NCBI GenBank assembly: GCA_951217055.1
Contig: OX578276.1
Span: 32,580,705 to 32,644,704 of the forward strand
Source: Gerris lacustris
Taxonomy: Eukaryota > Arthropoda > Insecta > Hemiptera > Gerridae
Reading direction: 5' to 3'
Length of the DNA stretch: 64,000 bases
Below are positions 34,652 to 46,230 of the stretch, one piece after another (within the stretch, counting starts at the first letter, position 1; each line of letters begins with the position of its first letter). The notes under the pieces are model-generated. The model saw only the letters and a list, made by a program, of their open reading frames with translations. It was not told the DNA's origin and made no database searches. The translations under genes and the position numbers were made by a program.

Positions 34652-34855
34652 GCTGAAGCTGGTCAGGGTCAAGCAGTTGCTGAAGATGACGGAGGTGACT
34701 ATACCTACATACTTAATATTCCTATTAATAATTGTTGTACTGCGGGTTATGAAAACATGGTTGAGCTTTATAATACAAAACTTAAAGGAAAACTTGAGGA
34801 AATGATTATTCTTAAATCTAAACAGCCAGAAGACTTAAATAAATTTGAAGAAAAG
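34652..34855 (+). other. Exon-like block resembling the topoisomerase II core end
   Basis: A 204-bp block (68 codons, phase 0 at both sides) lies between a pyrimidine-rich acceptor (TTTGTGTTTAAG) and a strong donor (GTAAG). It reads DYTYILNIPI, then KLKGKLEEMIILKSKQPEDL. The order Y-x-Y-L-x-x-P-x, about 15 residues, K-x-x-E-L-x-x-L-K-x-K-x-P-x-D-L is that of the end of the eukaryotic topoisomerase II core. It could be a host exon, a retro-copied piece, or a chance likeness. Confidence 0.35.
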
Positions 34856-34880
34856 GTAAGAATTGTTCTTTGTTAATATA

Positions 34881-35060
34881 CATAGGCTGGGCCAAAAAAA
34901 CCGCACTTTTTTGAACTCCTATAGCTCAGCTTCTGTAATAGATAGAGATATGGGGTTTAAGGGGTCTGAAAACTACATTCTTCTACTTTAAATTTCATAT
35001 GTATAACATTAATTAAAAAATATAAATTAATTTGGTGAAAGCCACGCAAGGGTGTTTTGC
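34881..35060 (-). mobile_element. Partial copy of the 2114-2889 element
   Basis: CATAGGCTGGGCCAAAAAAA and the following TTATAGCTCAGC-like and GATAGAGATATGGGGTTT blocks match the reverse complement of the right half of 2114-2889. Similarity fades after about 35060 and I see no left end. The remaining DNA to 36110 has nothing else firm. Confidence 0.6.
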
Positions 35061-36115
35061 AAAGTCTTTAAAGATTTCATTTTTACGACATTGTTTGGAT
35101 TAATTACTGTGGGGAATATTTTTTAAAACTGGTTCAGCCTTTATTTTCATAACAGTTTTTATTACCTTGTATATTGCTGGTGGACAATATTATTTTTTCA
35201 CTAGCGGTATGTGGATATCCGTCTTTTGCAATTAACTAAGAAATATTGTAAGAGACTTCTAATTCACCAGCATTATTTACAGAAGTTGACGAATTAAGAA
35301 ATGATTTAATTTAGAACGATATGCAAATTTTTCTTTTAGATTCTTGAAATATTTAATATTCAAACCTTATAAATACATATATCAACGACCTCCAATAGAC
35401 TCCTGGAATACTATATAAACCTTTTAAATTACCATAGACCTCCAAGGGGTCCCTCTGGACCCCGTTGGGAACCCTTTTTATCCCAGGAGAATTTACCTGC
35501 TTTCTACTTCTTAAGTACAAGGTATGTCAAAGTTTGTTAATTTTGTATCCCATCCTATGCTAAGCATGACTAATAAGTTAGGTTAAAATATCCTTTTTTA
35601 CTCTCTCATATTACGTAGTATATAATAGAGTATTGTGATGCTGTAAAACTTCGATTTTGACATTTCAATGGATTTTCGCATTAAGTCCCCTTGAGTTCAA
35701 AAAATTGGATTTTAAAAATGTCTGTTTGTAGTCTGTGTAGATGTGTGAAGCCAAAATTACTGGGTTGATTTTGATGAAATTTGACATACATAACCAGAAC
35801 ATTCTTATCCAAAGGCGAAATTGATGAATGAATTAGGCTAGGCGCACACTGGAGACAGTCTCCGCAGACAGCCTGCAGAGTGTTTTGTCTCGAGTATGCA
35901 TCTAAATTTGGTTTAAATATGGTTCAGACAATATTCAATTCACCAATTAAATAATTTGGTAATGATATATCATCAGAGTTTCAATTTTTTTTATAGTTTT
36001 CCGACGTTCAAAGTCGCTGATACAATTGATACTGATCAGGGGTCTAGCTTGATTAAAATCTTATGAAATTACAATTAACCCAGATTAACCCTAGCAACTG
36101 ATGATTTTTTTTTAA

Positions 36116-36231
36116 AGGTTCTTGCGTCCCAGCATTAATTCGCAAAAATTGAAAAATTATGCGGCAAGGGTAGAGAAATTAAAAAAACTTAAATTCCTCC
36201 CCGATCCAGTTAGGAGATGGGAAGAGAAGAT
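36116..36231 (+). other. Possible exon
   Basis: Between an acceptor (TTTTTTTTAAAG) and a donor-like GTAAAC, the frame reads KLKNYAARVEKLKKLKFLPD. No family recognised. It could be an upstream exon of the DUF4806 gene. The following 36240-37020 is AT-rich, with ATTATT runs and no gene. Confidence 0.25.
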
Positions 36232-37021
36232 GGTAAACTAATCTCCCAACTAATATCCCATAGAAATATATTATATTTAGTTAATATTAGTTAATAAATA
36301 TGATCCTTTTCAGAACGAATGCCATGATATAAACTAAACCGGGAATACATCCTAGGCCGAATGCCGTGATATCACGAATAACCGGGACTGCCTTTCAAGG
36401 CCGAATGGAGTAATATGTCATTGTTGTTCACGCCACTGTTATTTAGATTTATATAGCTTTATTCCTTATACATACCTTCTTATCTTCCTTCCCTACATTA
36501 ATACGTTAAAACGAAGATAAGGACCCGACGGTGCTGCTACCAGACGGAAAGAGAAGGTAATTATTTGATATTTTGCCAAGTTTCACTTTTAATTACTGAA
36601 ATTGACATTAATTGTACAATTTTACTTTAATTGATTGGTTCCTACTTTGTTTATTTGTCTTTCAATAATTTAAATCAAGAAATTAATTTATTTTTCCCCT
36701 CAATCCATTTAATAACATTTATTTTGGATAAACCAAGGAGAACGATATCATTATTAGATATTATTATTATTATATTTATTATTAATAATTATGATCATTA
36801 TAATTCTTTTAATAGTAATAATCATTATAATTGTTGTAATAATTACAATTAGCAATGGAATATTGTGACAATTTGAATTAAAATTGTGATAAACTGATGA
36901 GTACTTATAAGTAATAATTACTTATAAGTCCTCAACTATTTAATCATAATTATTATAATTAAATAGTTGAGGAATCTTAAGTGTAAAATATATGATAATG
37001 TCATTAATATATTTTTTTCAG

Positions 37022-37880
37022 AAATTTTAAGAGAGTTATTTGAAATAAAACAAGAGTTAAAATTATTGACCTCCGAGGGAGCAATTAAAAAAGACTATAA
37101 CTATGAAGAAGTGAGGGAGGTTCAAAAATCGTTCACCTTCCCCCCTTAAAGGACCTAAATTCTTTTGAACAGTTTTTAACTTGGTGTCAAGCTGGGAATG
37201 ACAAACTTGCTGTAAGTAACCTTAATATTCATTATTACTTAGGTCATTGCAAACTGACCAATTAACTTGGTTCCTGAGGAAAGCCGAGGGAACCACATTG
37301 TTTAACTCCCGAGGCATAGCTGATCATTTTTTTCGGACCTTTTTCTTTCGTGGTGAGCAAGACTTTATCTTGTATAGGTCATTTATTAAAAAAAAAATAA
37401 GAGCTTAGAAAGTTATTTTTGAATATCTATAATTTCATTATCTTTGTACGAACCTTTGTACGAGGCTTCCATACCTCACCCAGTACCGAATTTGAAACTT
37501 TACATATTAAAAGTCAATTACATATTGAGTTATAGTAAATAATCCAAACCAAAACAGTGCTAATATTTCGAGTTGTTGGTCTCAGAGCTTTACTTTTATT
37601 TTAATCCAATTTTTATTCATACCAGCTAAGATATCAAACCAAAAAATCGTCATATGCATTATTATCTTATACATTTTTTTAGGTTGAATACTTGTCTAAC
37701 AATGGTGGGAAAAATTTAGACCAGACCGTCGATAGAATATTAGGCCATGTATTGAGCCAAGATGTGGCAAAGCTGTATAGCTTTACAGGTAAAGCTTCAA
37801 GAGGCGCTTAAAGTAAAAAACCATTATAATCTACGCCACTACCAGAAATTGTGTATCGTAAGTATCGCTTTTGTTAATAG
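37022..37880 (+). pseudogene. DUF4806-domain exons
   Basis: Exon 37022-37211 (AG at 37020-37021, donor GTAAGT at 37212) reads EILRELFEIKQELKLL and, after one extra C in a run of six, LKDLNSFEQFLTWCQAGNDK. The next exon, from 37683, reads VEYLSNNGGKNLDQTVDRIL and VAKLYSFTGKASRGA. This is the DUF4806 pattern (F-P-L...E-x-x-L, then the G-G-K and Y-S-W-x-G-K motifs) found in many insect proteins. The C-run frameshift and a stop after S-R-G-A make it a pseudogene unless they are sequencing errors. The intron 37212-37682 holds nothing special. Confidence 0.65.
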
Positions 37881-38148
37881 AAATATGTAGCATAATAGCA
37901 AGTTCCTGCTCACTAGAACCACTATTGAAAAATTGTATTCTTTTAACTGGGTTGTTACAATGTTATTAATTTTGAATGCTAATAAAAAAAAAGTTTTAGA
38001 CGTATCAATGCTAAAGTAAATTAAAAATTTGTAAACAACCTAAATTTGTTACCCACTTTTCTCACTTGTAGCATGTTCATATATAGTGTTATTATAATTA
38101 GCTTACGCTTTCAAATCTTATTAATACTGTTTGTAGTTATTATTATTT

Positions 38149-38552
38149 AATTTAAATCAATTTGAAATTATTATTAACAATGGGAGACAGACAGAGAAAA
38201 ATAGACTCCAGTGCCAGGACTTGAACCAAGGGCCTCTATATACAACTTAAAAATGAAATTTCTAATTGATTGTACAAGGTACAGGTACTAATGTGATACT
38301 TTTTAATTATAAGCGATAATTCCCGGTCTAGTTCTATTGTCGTAAATATCGACTGCTGGACTTGTAGATAATTGAAAGCTTAATTCCGGATTACTAATTG
38401 TTACTGACAGATAAAATTATTCTCCAGTGTAGCTCAGTTGGTAGAGTGCTATACTGGAAATATAGAGGCCCGTGGTTTAAGTCCCGGCACGGGAGTCTAT
38501 TTTTCTCTGTCTTTCTCTCATTGTTAATAATAATTATAATTTGATTTAAATT
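38149..38552. mobile_element. tRNA-like SINE in snap-back arrangement (copy B)
   Basis: A reversed SINE 3' part (38149-38241) and a forward one (38461-38552) form inverted arms of about 92 bp. The forward copy has a full tRNA-like head from 38424: A box TAGCTCAGTTGGTAGAG, an anticodon-type stem CTATA/TATAG with loop CTGGAAA (GGA in the anticodon position), and B box GGTTTAAGTCC. Acceptor ends CTCCAGTG and CACGGGAG pair with one mismatch. The spacer shares sequence with 7885-7990. Confidence 0.75.
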
Positions 38553-38694
38553 AGAATTTAAACTTTCCGTACAATGAATACTAGCATAACTTAAAAATTA
38601 AATTAATAATGATAGTTATTATTATTTTATTTATATTTATTTACGAAAGGTTTTGATGAGTTAAGGGGCATCTTTTTATAATTTTGTAAATGAT

Positions 38695-39622
38695 TTGATT
38701 TCAAGTGCTGTTAAGCTAAACACACTCTGTAATGATTCAACACAAGAGGAATGCTGGAGGCGCATTTCGAAATATCTGAACACGGTTAATGATACGAATG
38801 GAGGCAGGGAAAAGAGACGGAAGAAGTCCGGCGTCGATCAGACAACAGAGGTACCGATTTTTGAAGAGGCTCAATGTTCCGAAAGTTTCTATTAAGAAGA
38901 AGGGTAAGGAGGCCGTCCAACTGTTAAACAATAGATTTGGCAGGAAGACTTGGCGGACCGTAGGAGAATACATATTAATAGAGCTTCTTCTTTTCAATAG
39001 AAGGAGAAACTCAATTCATTCTCCTATCTGACTCTCAAAGAAGAGGAACAATTATTAAAGAGGACAACGAGTATGAAGGACTCTCTGTGGCCCAGAAGGT
39101 GTTCGCAGGGAGGCTCAAGAGAGTTATTATCAGAGGTAAAAGGAGCAAGGGCGTGGCTATTTTGTTTACAACATATACAGAGAAAGCTCTGGACGTTTCA
39201 ATCTTCTTTAGGGAAATGGCTGGAGTTTCCAAGGAAAACCCGTATGCGTTTAGTTTGCAAAAGGGTAAGACTAGCACCCTGCAGGCGCAACAAAATCCTC
39301 AGAAAATATGTGAATACAGCAAATGTTAAACATTCTTAAATTATATTTAATTATTTTTTATTTTAGGAACAAACCTACGGAAGCAGCTGTCCACGAATGC
39401 CATGTCTATGGCCCTTACTCCAGCCGATGTACGTAATTTGGCAGATTTCATGGGCCATACTGAACAAACCCATTTCAACTTTTATAGAAAACCGAACGAT
39501 TACGTTCACTTGTGCCAGTTGTCGGCGGTGCTGGACCTTGTGTCGGACCCGGCAGTTTTCAGAGAAGAGGGGGAAAAGTCTACAGGAAACTATTCATACC
39601 TACGACTTCGAGTATGACAAAG
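38695..39622 (+). pseudogene. Crypton-like tyrosine recombinase (copy 3), with exons
   Basis: Frames in order: RFLKRLNVPKVSIKKKGKEA and ILIELLLFNRRR (core-binding part), then VFAGRLKRVIIRGKRSKGVA and MAGVSKENPYAFSLQ (catalytic-domain strands). After an intron, the exon 39367-39622 (AG at 39365-39366, donor GTAATA) reads LRKQLSTNAMSMALTPADVR and ADFMGHTEQTHFNFYRKP. The H-x-x-x-x-x-F-x-x-Y-R end matches the tyrosine-recombinase box with the nucleophilic Tyr. Frameshifts lie near 39030 and 39560. It is the most complete copy of the family in the window. Confidence 0.65.
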
Positions 39623-40171
39623 GTAATATAATTTGATAATTACATTTTAATATTTGAGTTGAATGTTGTACTTAGGCATAATAAAAATGGTATGGCATAC
39701 AAGGGATATAGTATGACTGTAGCACATAGTAAATTGTTTTGCAATTCAAAACTCTCTATCTCTCTAGAAAAGCTAACTTTTCTTATTTATATGTCATTAG
39801 AACCTCTATCCTTGCTTCCTATATATATCTTTTTCCGGTTTACAATAGTTGTCCTGTGCAGGAGTTTTCGGTCAAGAGGGAATTTATGTTGTCTCACATC
39901 ATTTGGTTTAAAAATGTTACTGCACATTTCTAATATCAAAGCTTGTGTATAATATAATAATATATTTATTGTTCAATAAAGTTAATATATCTTTCAGATG
40001 TTTTTATTTTTATTTTAATTTTTTGAACCTCTACCATCGGCAGGTAAGAGGAGTTGAACTCTGTTTGTTCAGCATTGCCCCCCCCCCCCCCCCGCTAAAA
40101 CAATGCTTTTTCCTACAATCTAGGAAGTTTTTTTTTTTTTTTAATTAAAAACCATTAAAACGTTGTTTCAG

Positions 40172-40316
40172 GATGGCTTATTCACTTGTTCGAAATCGTC
40201 CAAAGGAGCAATGTCTGTTGAGAAGTCTCACACTTTGAAACATTTAGACATAGACCATGTTCACATCGTTGAAAAGAAACAAACAAAATGTATCGCAATG
40301 TTGTTGTCTCAAGGAG
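40172..40316 (+). other. Possible exon, unrecognised
   Basis: Bounded by TTTCAG and GTAAGT. It reads SSKGAMSVEKSHTLKHLDID and KKQTKCIAMLLSQGG. It may continue the recombinase transcript upstream. No domain known. Confidence 0.35.
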
Positions 40317-40555
40317 GTAAGTCTAATATACTATAACTTTTCATCATTGAAAATACTTAAATGAAACAGGTGTTCAATATGCATTTTTTTTTTTATTACA
40401 ATGCCCTGAAACAGTATTAATTAAAAAAACTGCAGAGGCCATAAGTATGAATGAAGCTACAAAACAGGAGTAGGCACATAAAACTAAATGAAACATAAAC
40501 TAATCATAATTGATAAGAAGAAATTTTATTACATTTTCATAATTGGTCTTAAGAC

Positions 40556-40681
40556 CCATTTACACTTTGATTAGAGCAAGTGTTTAGTTAAAAAATTACT
40601 CAACACTTACTCTAACACAATGATTTTAGTGTGTTTACTAAACACTCGCACTTGTATTTGCACTAATCAAAGTGTAAATGG
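40556..40681. mobile_element. 126-bp MITE with 19-bp perfect ends
   Basis: CCATTTACACTTTGATTAG (40556-40574) is repeated in exact inverse at 40663-40681. Similarity between arms continues inward (AAGTGTTTAGT and ACTAAACACT). No target duplication resolved. Confidence 0.8.
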
Positions 40682-40993
40682 ACTTTTTAGTGGCAAATCA
40701 ATTAATTTATAGTTTTCCAACTTCCAATTGATAATAGTGTCGGCAAAATTCAAATTTGTCTATGAAAAGTATACTACACACGAATTTACCCAGGAACGGA
40801 ACATTTTCATTCAACTATAAACCTTTGAGCGATATTATTAACTAACTGAGAATTATAAATGACTGATGTACAATAATATTGCGATAATACTTTCGTCAAA
40901 CTCAACATTAACATCACTGGATTTAATTGCTCACTTAAATGTAATCATTTCTACAATATGCTATGCATAATTATATTTGTTTATTTCTTTCAG

Positions 40994-41110
40994 ATGACAA
41001 GGACGTTGTAGTGCCACAACGCAGAGCTATAGATGCCTCTCATGAAATGAGCCTGTGGGAGAAATACTTCATGAGTTGTGACATCAGAGATGGAGTATTA
41101 GGAGATAAAA
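40994..41110 (+). other. Possible exon, unrecognised
   Basis: A 117-bp (39-codon) block between TTTCAG and GTGAGT, reading DDKDVVVPQRRAIDASHEMS and LWEKYFMSC. The splice-site context is good. No family recognised. 41111-42400 after it has no clear gene; 41800-42100 is unusually GC-mixed. Confidence 0.35.
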
Positions 41111-42429
41111 GTGAGTTGGACTATATGAATGTTTACTTTTTTTAAAAAGTAACAGAAACTGTGTATTTAATATTATTTACAGCTTCTTGATTTAATTCAA
41201 TTCTTGATGTAATATTAAAATTTTTTAAATTTTAAACCCTATTGGTTTATGAAGGTGTCCAGTTTTATTTTATCATTGTTGTGTGTATTGAAGTTCGCCT
41301 GTATTTACAGTATTTCCTTACAAAATTTCATAAAATTAATCTCATATTTGGAGGTTCATTTTTACACTTTTTTCATTCTGTTTTTTCTGAGTGACATTTT
41401 TTAATTTGCATATTTTATGTTTTATTATTTGTAGAATGATTGATAATGATCAAAGTGAAGCCCACTTTCCCTAAATTATTTTTTTTAAATTTATTAATAG
41501 TTCAAATGATTTTATTTTTTCATAATTTATTATTTTCAGAGATTTAAGAAAGACTTAAGGCTATCTTTGCTGACACAGGAAAAACAAGATACAAAAAACT
41601 TACCAAATCTATAAAAACACCAATTAACCTTATTTCCTATTAAAATTGCAATTGAAAATTTTTAACGAATATAAATATATCAACCCAAAGAAATTGAATT
41701 CGAATTATTTTGTAACGATTCGGCAACTTGCAATAAAATGCGATGAAATCGAGCGTTGATTTGTCAACAAAAATTACTTTATGTAATTACTGAAGAACAC
41801 TTGAGTGTGACAGAAGAGGTGGTTAGGGGTACGGCTCTCCCAGGAGGCTGACTTGCGCGCGCTCCCCCTCTTCTCCCCTTAGGCCTACCGGTGCACCTGA
41901 GCCTTCCTTATACTCTTGACTTACGCATGACATTTTTTTACCTCTCGCTCATAACATTTGCAACCGTTCCTCGTTCCTTGCTGTACCAACTAGGAGCAAT
42001 TACCCGCTTGGTGTCGCTGTTAACCATCAGCTGTAGCTCCTAATGTCCCAACTTTACAACCTCATATTTCTCACCTGAGAGTCTTAATTTGATCACGCAA
42101 GTTAGTTCGGGCTCTTCTAATAAAACATTAAAACTCTTTGAGCCCGACATGTATCTTATTTAGATGCCTGAAATTCATTCTCATACATTTTCTGTATTGG
42201 TTGATGCAGTTAAGCCAAAAAATATAAAAAAGCAGAAAGGCCATAAATAAATCCAGACGAAAGAAATCACCAATATTTTATCTTACAATTGACGGAACAA
42301 AGGTCAGAGTTGCAAAACGTTATTTTAAAACACTTTTAAAATTACAGACTGGTTTGTCTAGTCATGTCTTCCAGAAACTTCAGCCAAGAGAGATCATCCC
42401 GAGGAACTGATGAAGGAATCAGAAAACTT

Positions 42430-42785
42430 TGGTAAAACAACCTTGTAAATTGCGTGAATCTCCCAATCAGCCAAAACTGAAAGAAGTACGTACATTTTTT
42501 AAACAAATAAATAAGGTAAAGTCTCACAACTGCCGTAAAAGGACCAGCAAGCAATTTCTGGGACCAATTTTACAAAATATATCAGAGGTTCACGACTTAA
42601 CGTAAAAGAGAGTGAACAGGAATATGTACCTGTAGTGAGTTTAAATACCTTTTATTTGGTATTTGACGAAATGAATTTACCAATTTATAAACCTGGCAAA
42701 GACCAGTGGTCAGATTTAGAGAGGGTAATGTCAAGACAGAAGACTATGAATCCCATCAAAAGAGGAAGGAATAAGCACGTTTAGA
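42430..42785 (+). pseudogene. Transposon protein fragment (F-x-x-x-F-D-E-x-N-L type)
   Basis: Frames contain RKRTSKQFLGPILQ and VVSLNTFYLVFDEMNLPIYK followed by PGKDQW. This resembles a segment of an insect repeat protein in which V-F-x-x-I-F-x-E-x-N-L-x-x-x-x-P-x-K-D-x-C precedes a Cys pair; here the Cys position is Trp. Weak call. Confidence 0.35.
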
Positions 42786-42799
42786 AAAGGAAGCCACCC

Positions 42800-43570
42800 A
42801 CATCAACACAAGTGGAATGAACTACCATTGTGCCATTTGTTTCAGTATTTGTTGGATGGGCAAACGAAAGGACCAAGATTTTTCGAAGGACACAATGATA
42901 AAGCAATTGACAACTGTGGCAATTCAACAATAATCGACATCGAACCCATTTCTACTCCATCAAGCAAAATAATTTTTCAAATAATCTTAGCACTAAACCA
43001 ATGATATTTATTAGATATATTACCGGCTGTTTGAGAAGAGTTTTGTGCCCAAGACTTGGCTAATGAAAATTAAGGCAAGATGGCTCATACAAGACGGCTG
43101 TCGATTGCCAACAAAATTTTTACGGTTACCAGTACTAAGACGGGACATCAGATGATAGTGTCTAGCTGATATTTGCCTCAAGAACTGAAAGAAATAGTAG
43201 TCAAGCACAACAGAGAACCGCTTTCTTCAAAAACCTAGAAAGTATTTTAATACCGGCTGTTTGAGAAGAGTTTTGTGCCCAAGACTTGGCTAATGAAAAT
43301 TAAGGCAAGATGGCTCATACAAGATGGCTGTCGATTGCCAACAAACTTTTTCCGTTTAATGTGAAGTGCCAAGTGAAAACTTAATAAGTATTGTGACTTT
43401 TATTTAACGAGTTTACGCACATTTTTGGTTCAATTTAAAAGAAAATCATTATATAAAAGACGGAACCAGAAATTTACATCACATGATAGTGTCTAGCTGA
43501 TATTTGCCTCAAGAACTGAAAGAAATAGTAGATCCGGCACAACAATTTGACATAGGCATGAAATTGTTTT
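42800..43570 (+). pseudogene. Transposase of the unnamed family, copy 2
   Basis: Frames give ELPLCHLFQYLLDGQTKGPR, FFEGHNDKAIDNCGN and IIDIEPISTP, then KMAHTRRLSIANKI-like and LPQELKEIVDPAQ pieces. The same series is at 51753-52550, and its N-terminal neighbour motif (N-E-L-P-L-R-H-L) is in the 20233 element. A 230-bp internal duplication and several stops mark it as dead. Confidence 0.6.
43021..43545. repeat. 230-bp partial tandem duplication
   Basis: Sequence from TACCGGCTGTTTGAGAAGAG at 43021 recurs at 43251 with very few changes for about 100 bp, and the block TAGTGTCTAGCTGATATTTG recurs at about 43158 and 43487. It duplicates part of the transposase copy. Confidence 0.85.
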
Positions 43571-43958
43571 GATTCTCGTGGTATGACTTGCATGATATGC
43601 ACATTTCAGAAGTTTCTCCTCTAATTCCCTCCCTTTATGTTTTCCCTTATTTTAAATTTATAAAAACGGTCTTCTACATCTCAGTTTACTTAAAAGACAC
43701 CTTTCAGTAGACATTACAAACGCTCTTTTTCGCAATCTTTTTGCACACAATTATTACACTTACTTACATTTAACAAATAATTTACTTTGCCTAATTATTA
43801 TATACTTCTTTAATTTATAAATAATTACTTTTATATAATTACAATTTAAACAAATTATTACTATTTAAATTACATTCACTGCATTATTTATAACGATGGA
43901 CATGGGTCTGTTTGACAATGATAATTTCTTCAATTTTACTAATTTCTTATGTTTTTAG

Positions 43959-44229
43959 GGCCGCGACTTCATGACCCAGTACATCGGAGTATAAACGAGC
44001 AAGCGAACCAGCATGGACGAGACTTCTTCGAGCATTTCGGTGTCATCCCTTCCAGACGAAGTCAACGGTTGTGCTCACGATGTCACTTTGGACCCATGGG
44101 GATTTATGAAGAAAGAGGACGTGGACTACTTGGATGGAGATTCAGCTGAACTGCCAACTGCCCTAGGAGTTCTAGGCCAAAGGTCAATCCCTTACAAGGG
44201 ACTTTCTAGATTCTACGAAATTAGCCCAG
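43959..44229 (+). other. Possible exon, unrecognised
   Basis: After TTTTTAG the frame 44013-44229 reads SSSISVSSLPDEVNGCAHDV and DPWGFMKKEDVDYLDGDSAE, ending at CCCAG|GTTAAA. It has a stop upstream at about 43993, so the start at the Met of MDETSS (44013) may be a real initiator. No domain recognised; acidic and soluble in character. 44230-44615 has no other feature. Confidence 0.4.
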
Positions 44230-44615
44230 GTTAAAAATACGATATACCTTTATTTTTCAAATCTTATATCCCATTCATCTTTTGCAAATGACGAAAACCA
44301 ATTTAATAGAAACAATAATTTTGGATTCCATTACTTAAAAAGTAATTGAAATTAAATTTTATGGAGACAATTTGTTAGTGTCGTTACTAATAAGTCCGTT
44401 TTCTTTTTTATTTTTTAATTATTTTCTCCATTTAATTAAGTGGTAAACAATAATGCAGGTTGTAACCAAGTAGGTAACTGTTTACCACATGGCACATGTC
44501 ACCTTAAGTTTCCTAGTTACTAAATAATATCAAGACAATTATAATGTTAAATTAATATTTTAATTGTCATATCACAGTAAATCGTCATACCTATCTTATA
44601 ATTACAAGATAAATA

Positions 44616-44805
44616 TGATACTGTATGTTGTAAAATTTTAGCAATAAATGGTTATCATATCAATAGATTTTCTTCATTGCAATAGCATAACTACTACCTA
44701 CCTGGCTCTATAAGAGTTTGATCTTGTACCTGTGATCTTCATTAGCTTAAACAAACATATATGGCTTTGTATATTTATTTAACATTACATTCATTATGTT
44801 GCAAG
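44616..44805. repeat. 190-bp direct repeat, left copy
   Basis: The segment from TGATACTGTATGTTGTAAAA to CATTATGTTGCAAG is nearly identical to 46231-46420. The two copies flank 1.4 kb containing the P-element fragment. Confidence 0.95.
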
Positions 44806-45059
44806 AGAAAACTCATTGAAAAGACCAGGGTGAACCTAAACTGTGCCATAAACTAACAATAAATCACGTAGACTGCACCAAAACCAAAAGACAAAACGTA
44901 AAAAAAGCAGCAGAGCTGCTCTCGCACACTCTTGCAGTGCGAGTTCAAACATGTGCCTGAAGAACCAAGCCAAACAACCGTAAAAAATACATCTAATTTT
45001 ATTGAAACTATAAACATTTGGGTTTGATATATCGAATAGCAGAGTTCCAAGGCCTAGAA

Positions 45060-45798
45060 ATTTAGCAAATAAATGTGGTTACGGTCTCTTTCTGTCTGAA
45101 CAAAGTTATGTAGTAAGTGAAATGGAAAATTTATTTGCCACTCTCATCAAAAACTAAGTCGGTAATCAGCAAACCCATATCAGTAGTTAAAGGTATACTA
45201 ATGAATATTAAATCCCTTCTAAGATGCTATACTGATATTTGTAAGCCTCGTAATTTACCCTATGTTTTAACAAGCAGACTCAACCAAGATTGCCTGGAAA
45301 ACTTTTTTAGCCGATTAAGAAGCAAAGGTGGACTTCACGATCATCCGTTCCCACTGAATTGTATTCACAGGTTACGCCTAATTATTTTAGGAAAAAAACC
45401 CTGGAATGGTTCGTTCTGAACTAAACACTAATTTTATGGAGAAGGAAGAGTACCTTACTTCCAATATTATTGAACCTAGCGAAGACACTTCCTTTTGCTC
45501 TACAAAAAACGTTTTAGATCATAGCTTTGAAAATGATATCATGTACAGCAATGACGATTCACTGGATGAAGAAAGTAATGATAATGAAACTGTTATGACT
45601 GAAATGGAGTTAGACATTATAGAGTATAGAGTATCTAGCAGGGTATGTAGCAAAAAATTCAATAAAACACATCCCCATTTGGGTGATTACACTTATAAAG
45701 ATTGGTATTTTCCAAACATCCCTTCATGGGTGGCACATTTGTCCTGTGGTGGTTTGATTAAACCTTCTGAAAGTTTTTTAGACACGTTCAAGAATTAG
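45060..45798 (+). pseudogene. P-element-type transposase C-terminal part
   Basis: The first frame contains SRLNQDCLENFFSRLRSKGG and HDHPFPLNCIHRLRLIILGK, the signature of the P-element/THAP9 transposase C-terminal domain. The next frame (45406-45798) overlaps it by 14 bases and continues with acidic linker, then RVCSKKFNKTHPHLGDYTY and HLSCGGLIKPSESFL, the usual end. The N-terminal THAP finger and catalytic core are absent, apart from a poor match just upstream. One frameshift separates the halves. Confidence 0.8.
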
Positions 45799-46230
45799 AA
45801 TATCACAGTTACCCTTTTGGTGACATCATTATACAGTCTACTGTCTTAATAGTGGAACTGTTCTAAATATTATTTGTAGAAACCACTTATAAATAAGTGT
45901 TTGCTCAGTCCTGGCCATTTTTTAGTTTTAAAATTACTTATTTAAAAAAAAAAAAAAATACACCAATATTACCAGTATCAGAGGTCCAAGAATTACTCCC
46001 AGCAACATCTGGTTTCTAATGACAGAAAATATTATAATGCACACTAACGGTTTTCTTTCTCATTGCCATATTATGAAACATGTGCCCGTAGATTTTTCAT
46101 CTGAATGTTATTATAATTCAACTATAATTATAGAAGAAAAATGAAATAAATAGATTACATCAAATTAATAAATAGGTTTGTCTTAATGAATTAATTGAAC
46201 TAAATAATATCAACAAAGACAATCATAATG

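Noticed and set aside
38424..38495. tRNA-Ser(GGA) gene
   Set aside because: A 5-bp anticodon stem with GGA exists, but the T arm is poor, the B box is degenerate (GGTTTAAGTCC), and it is part of the snap-back SINE.
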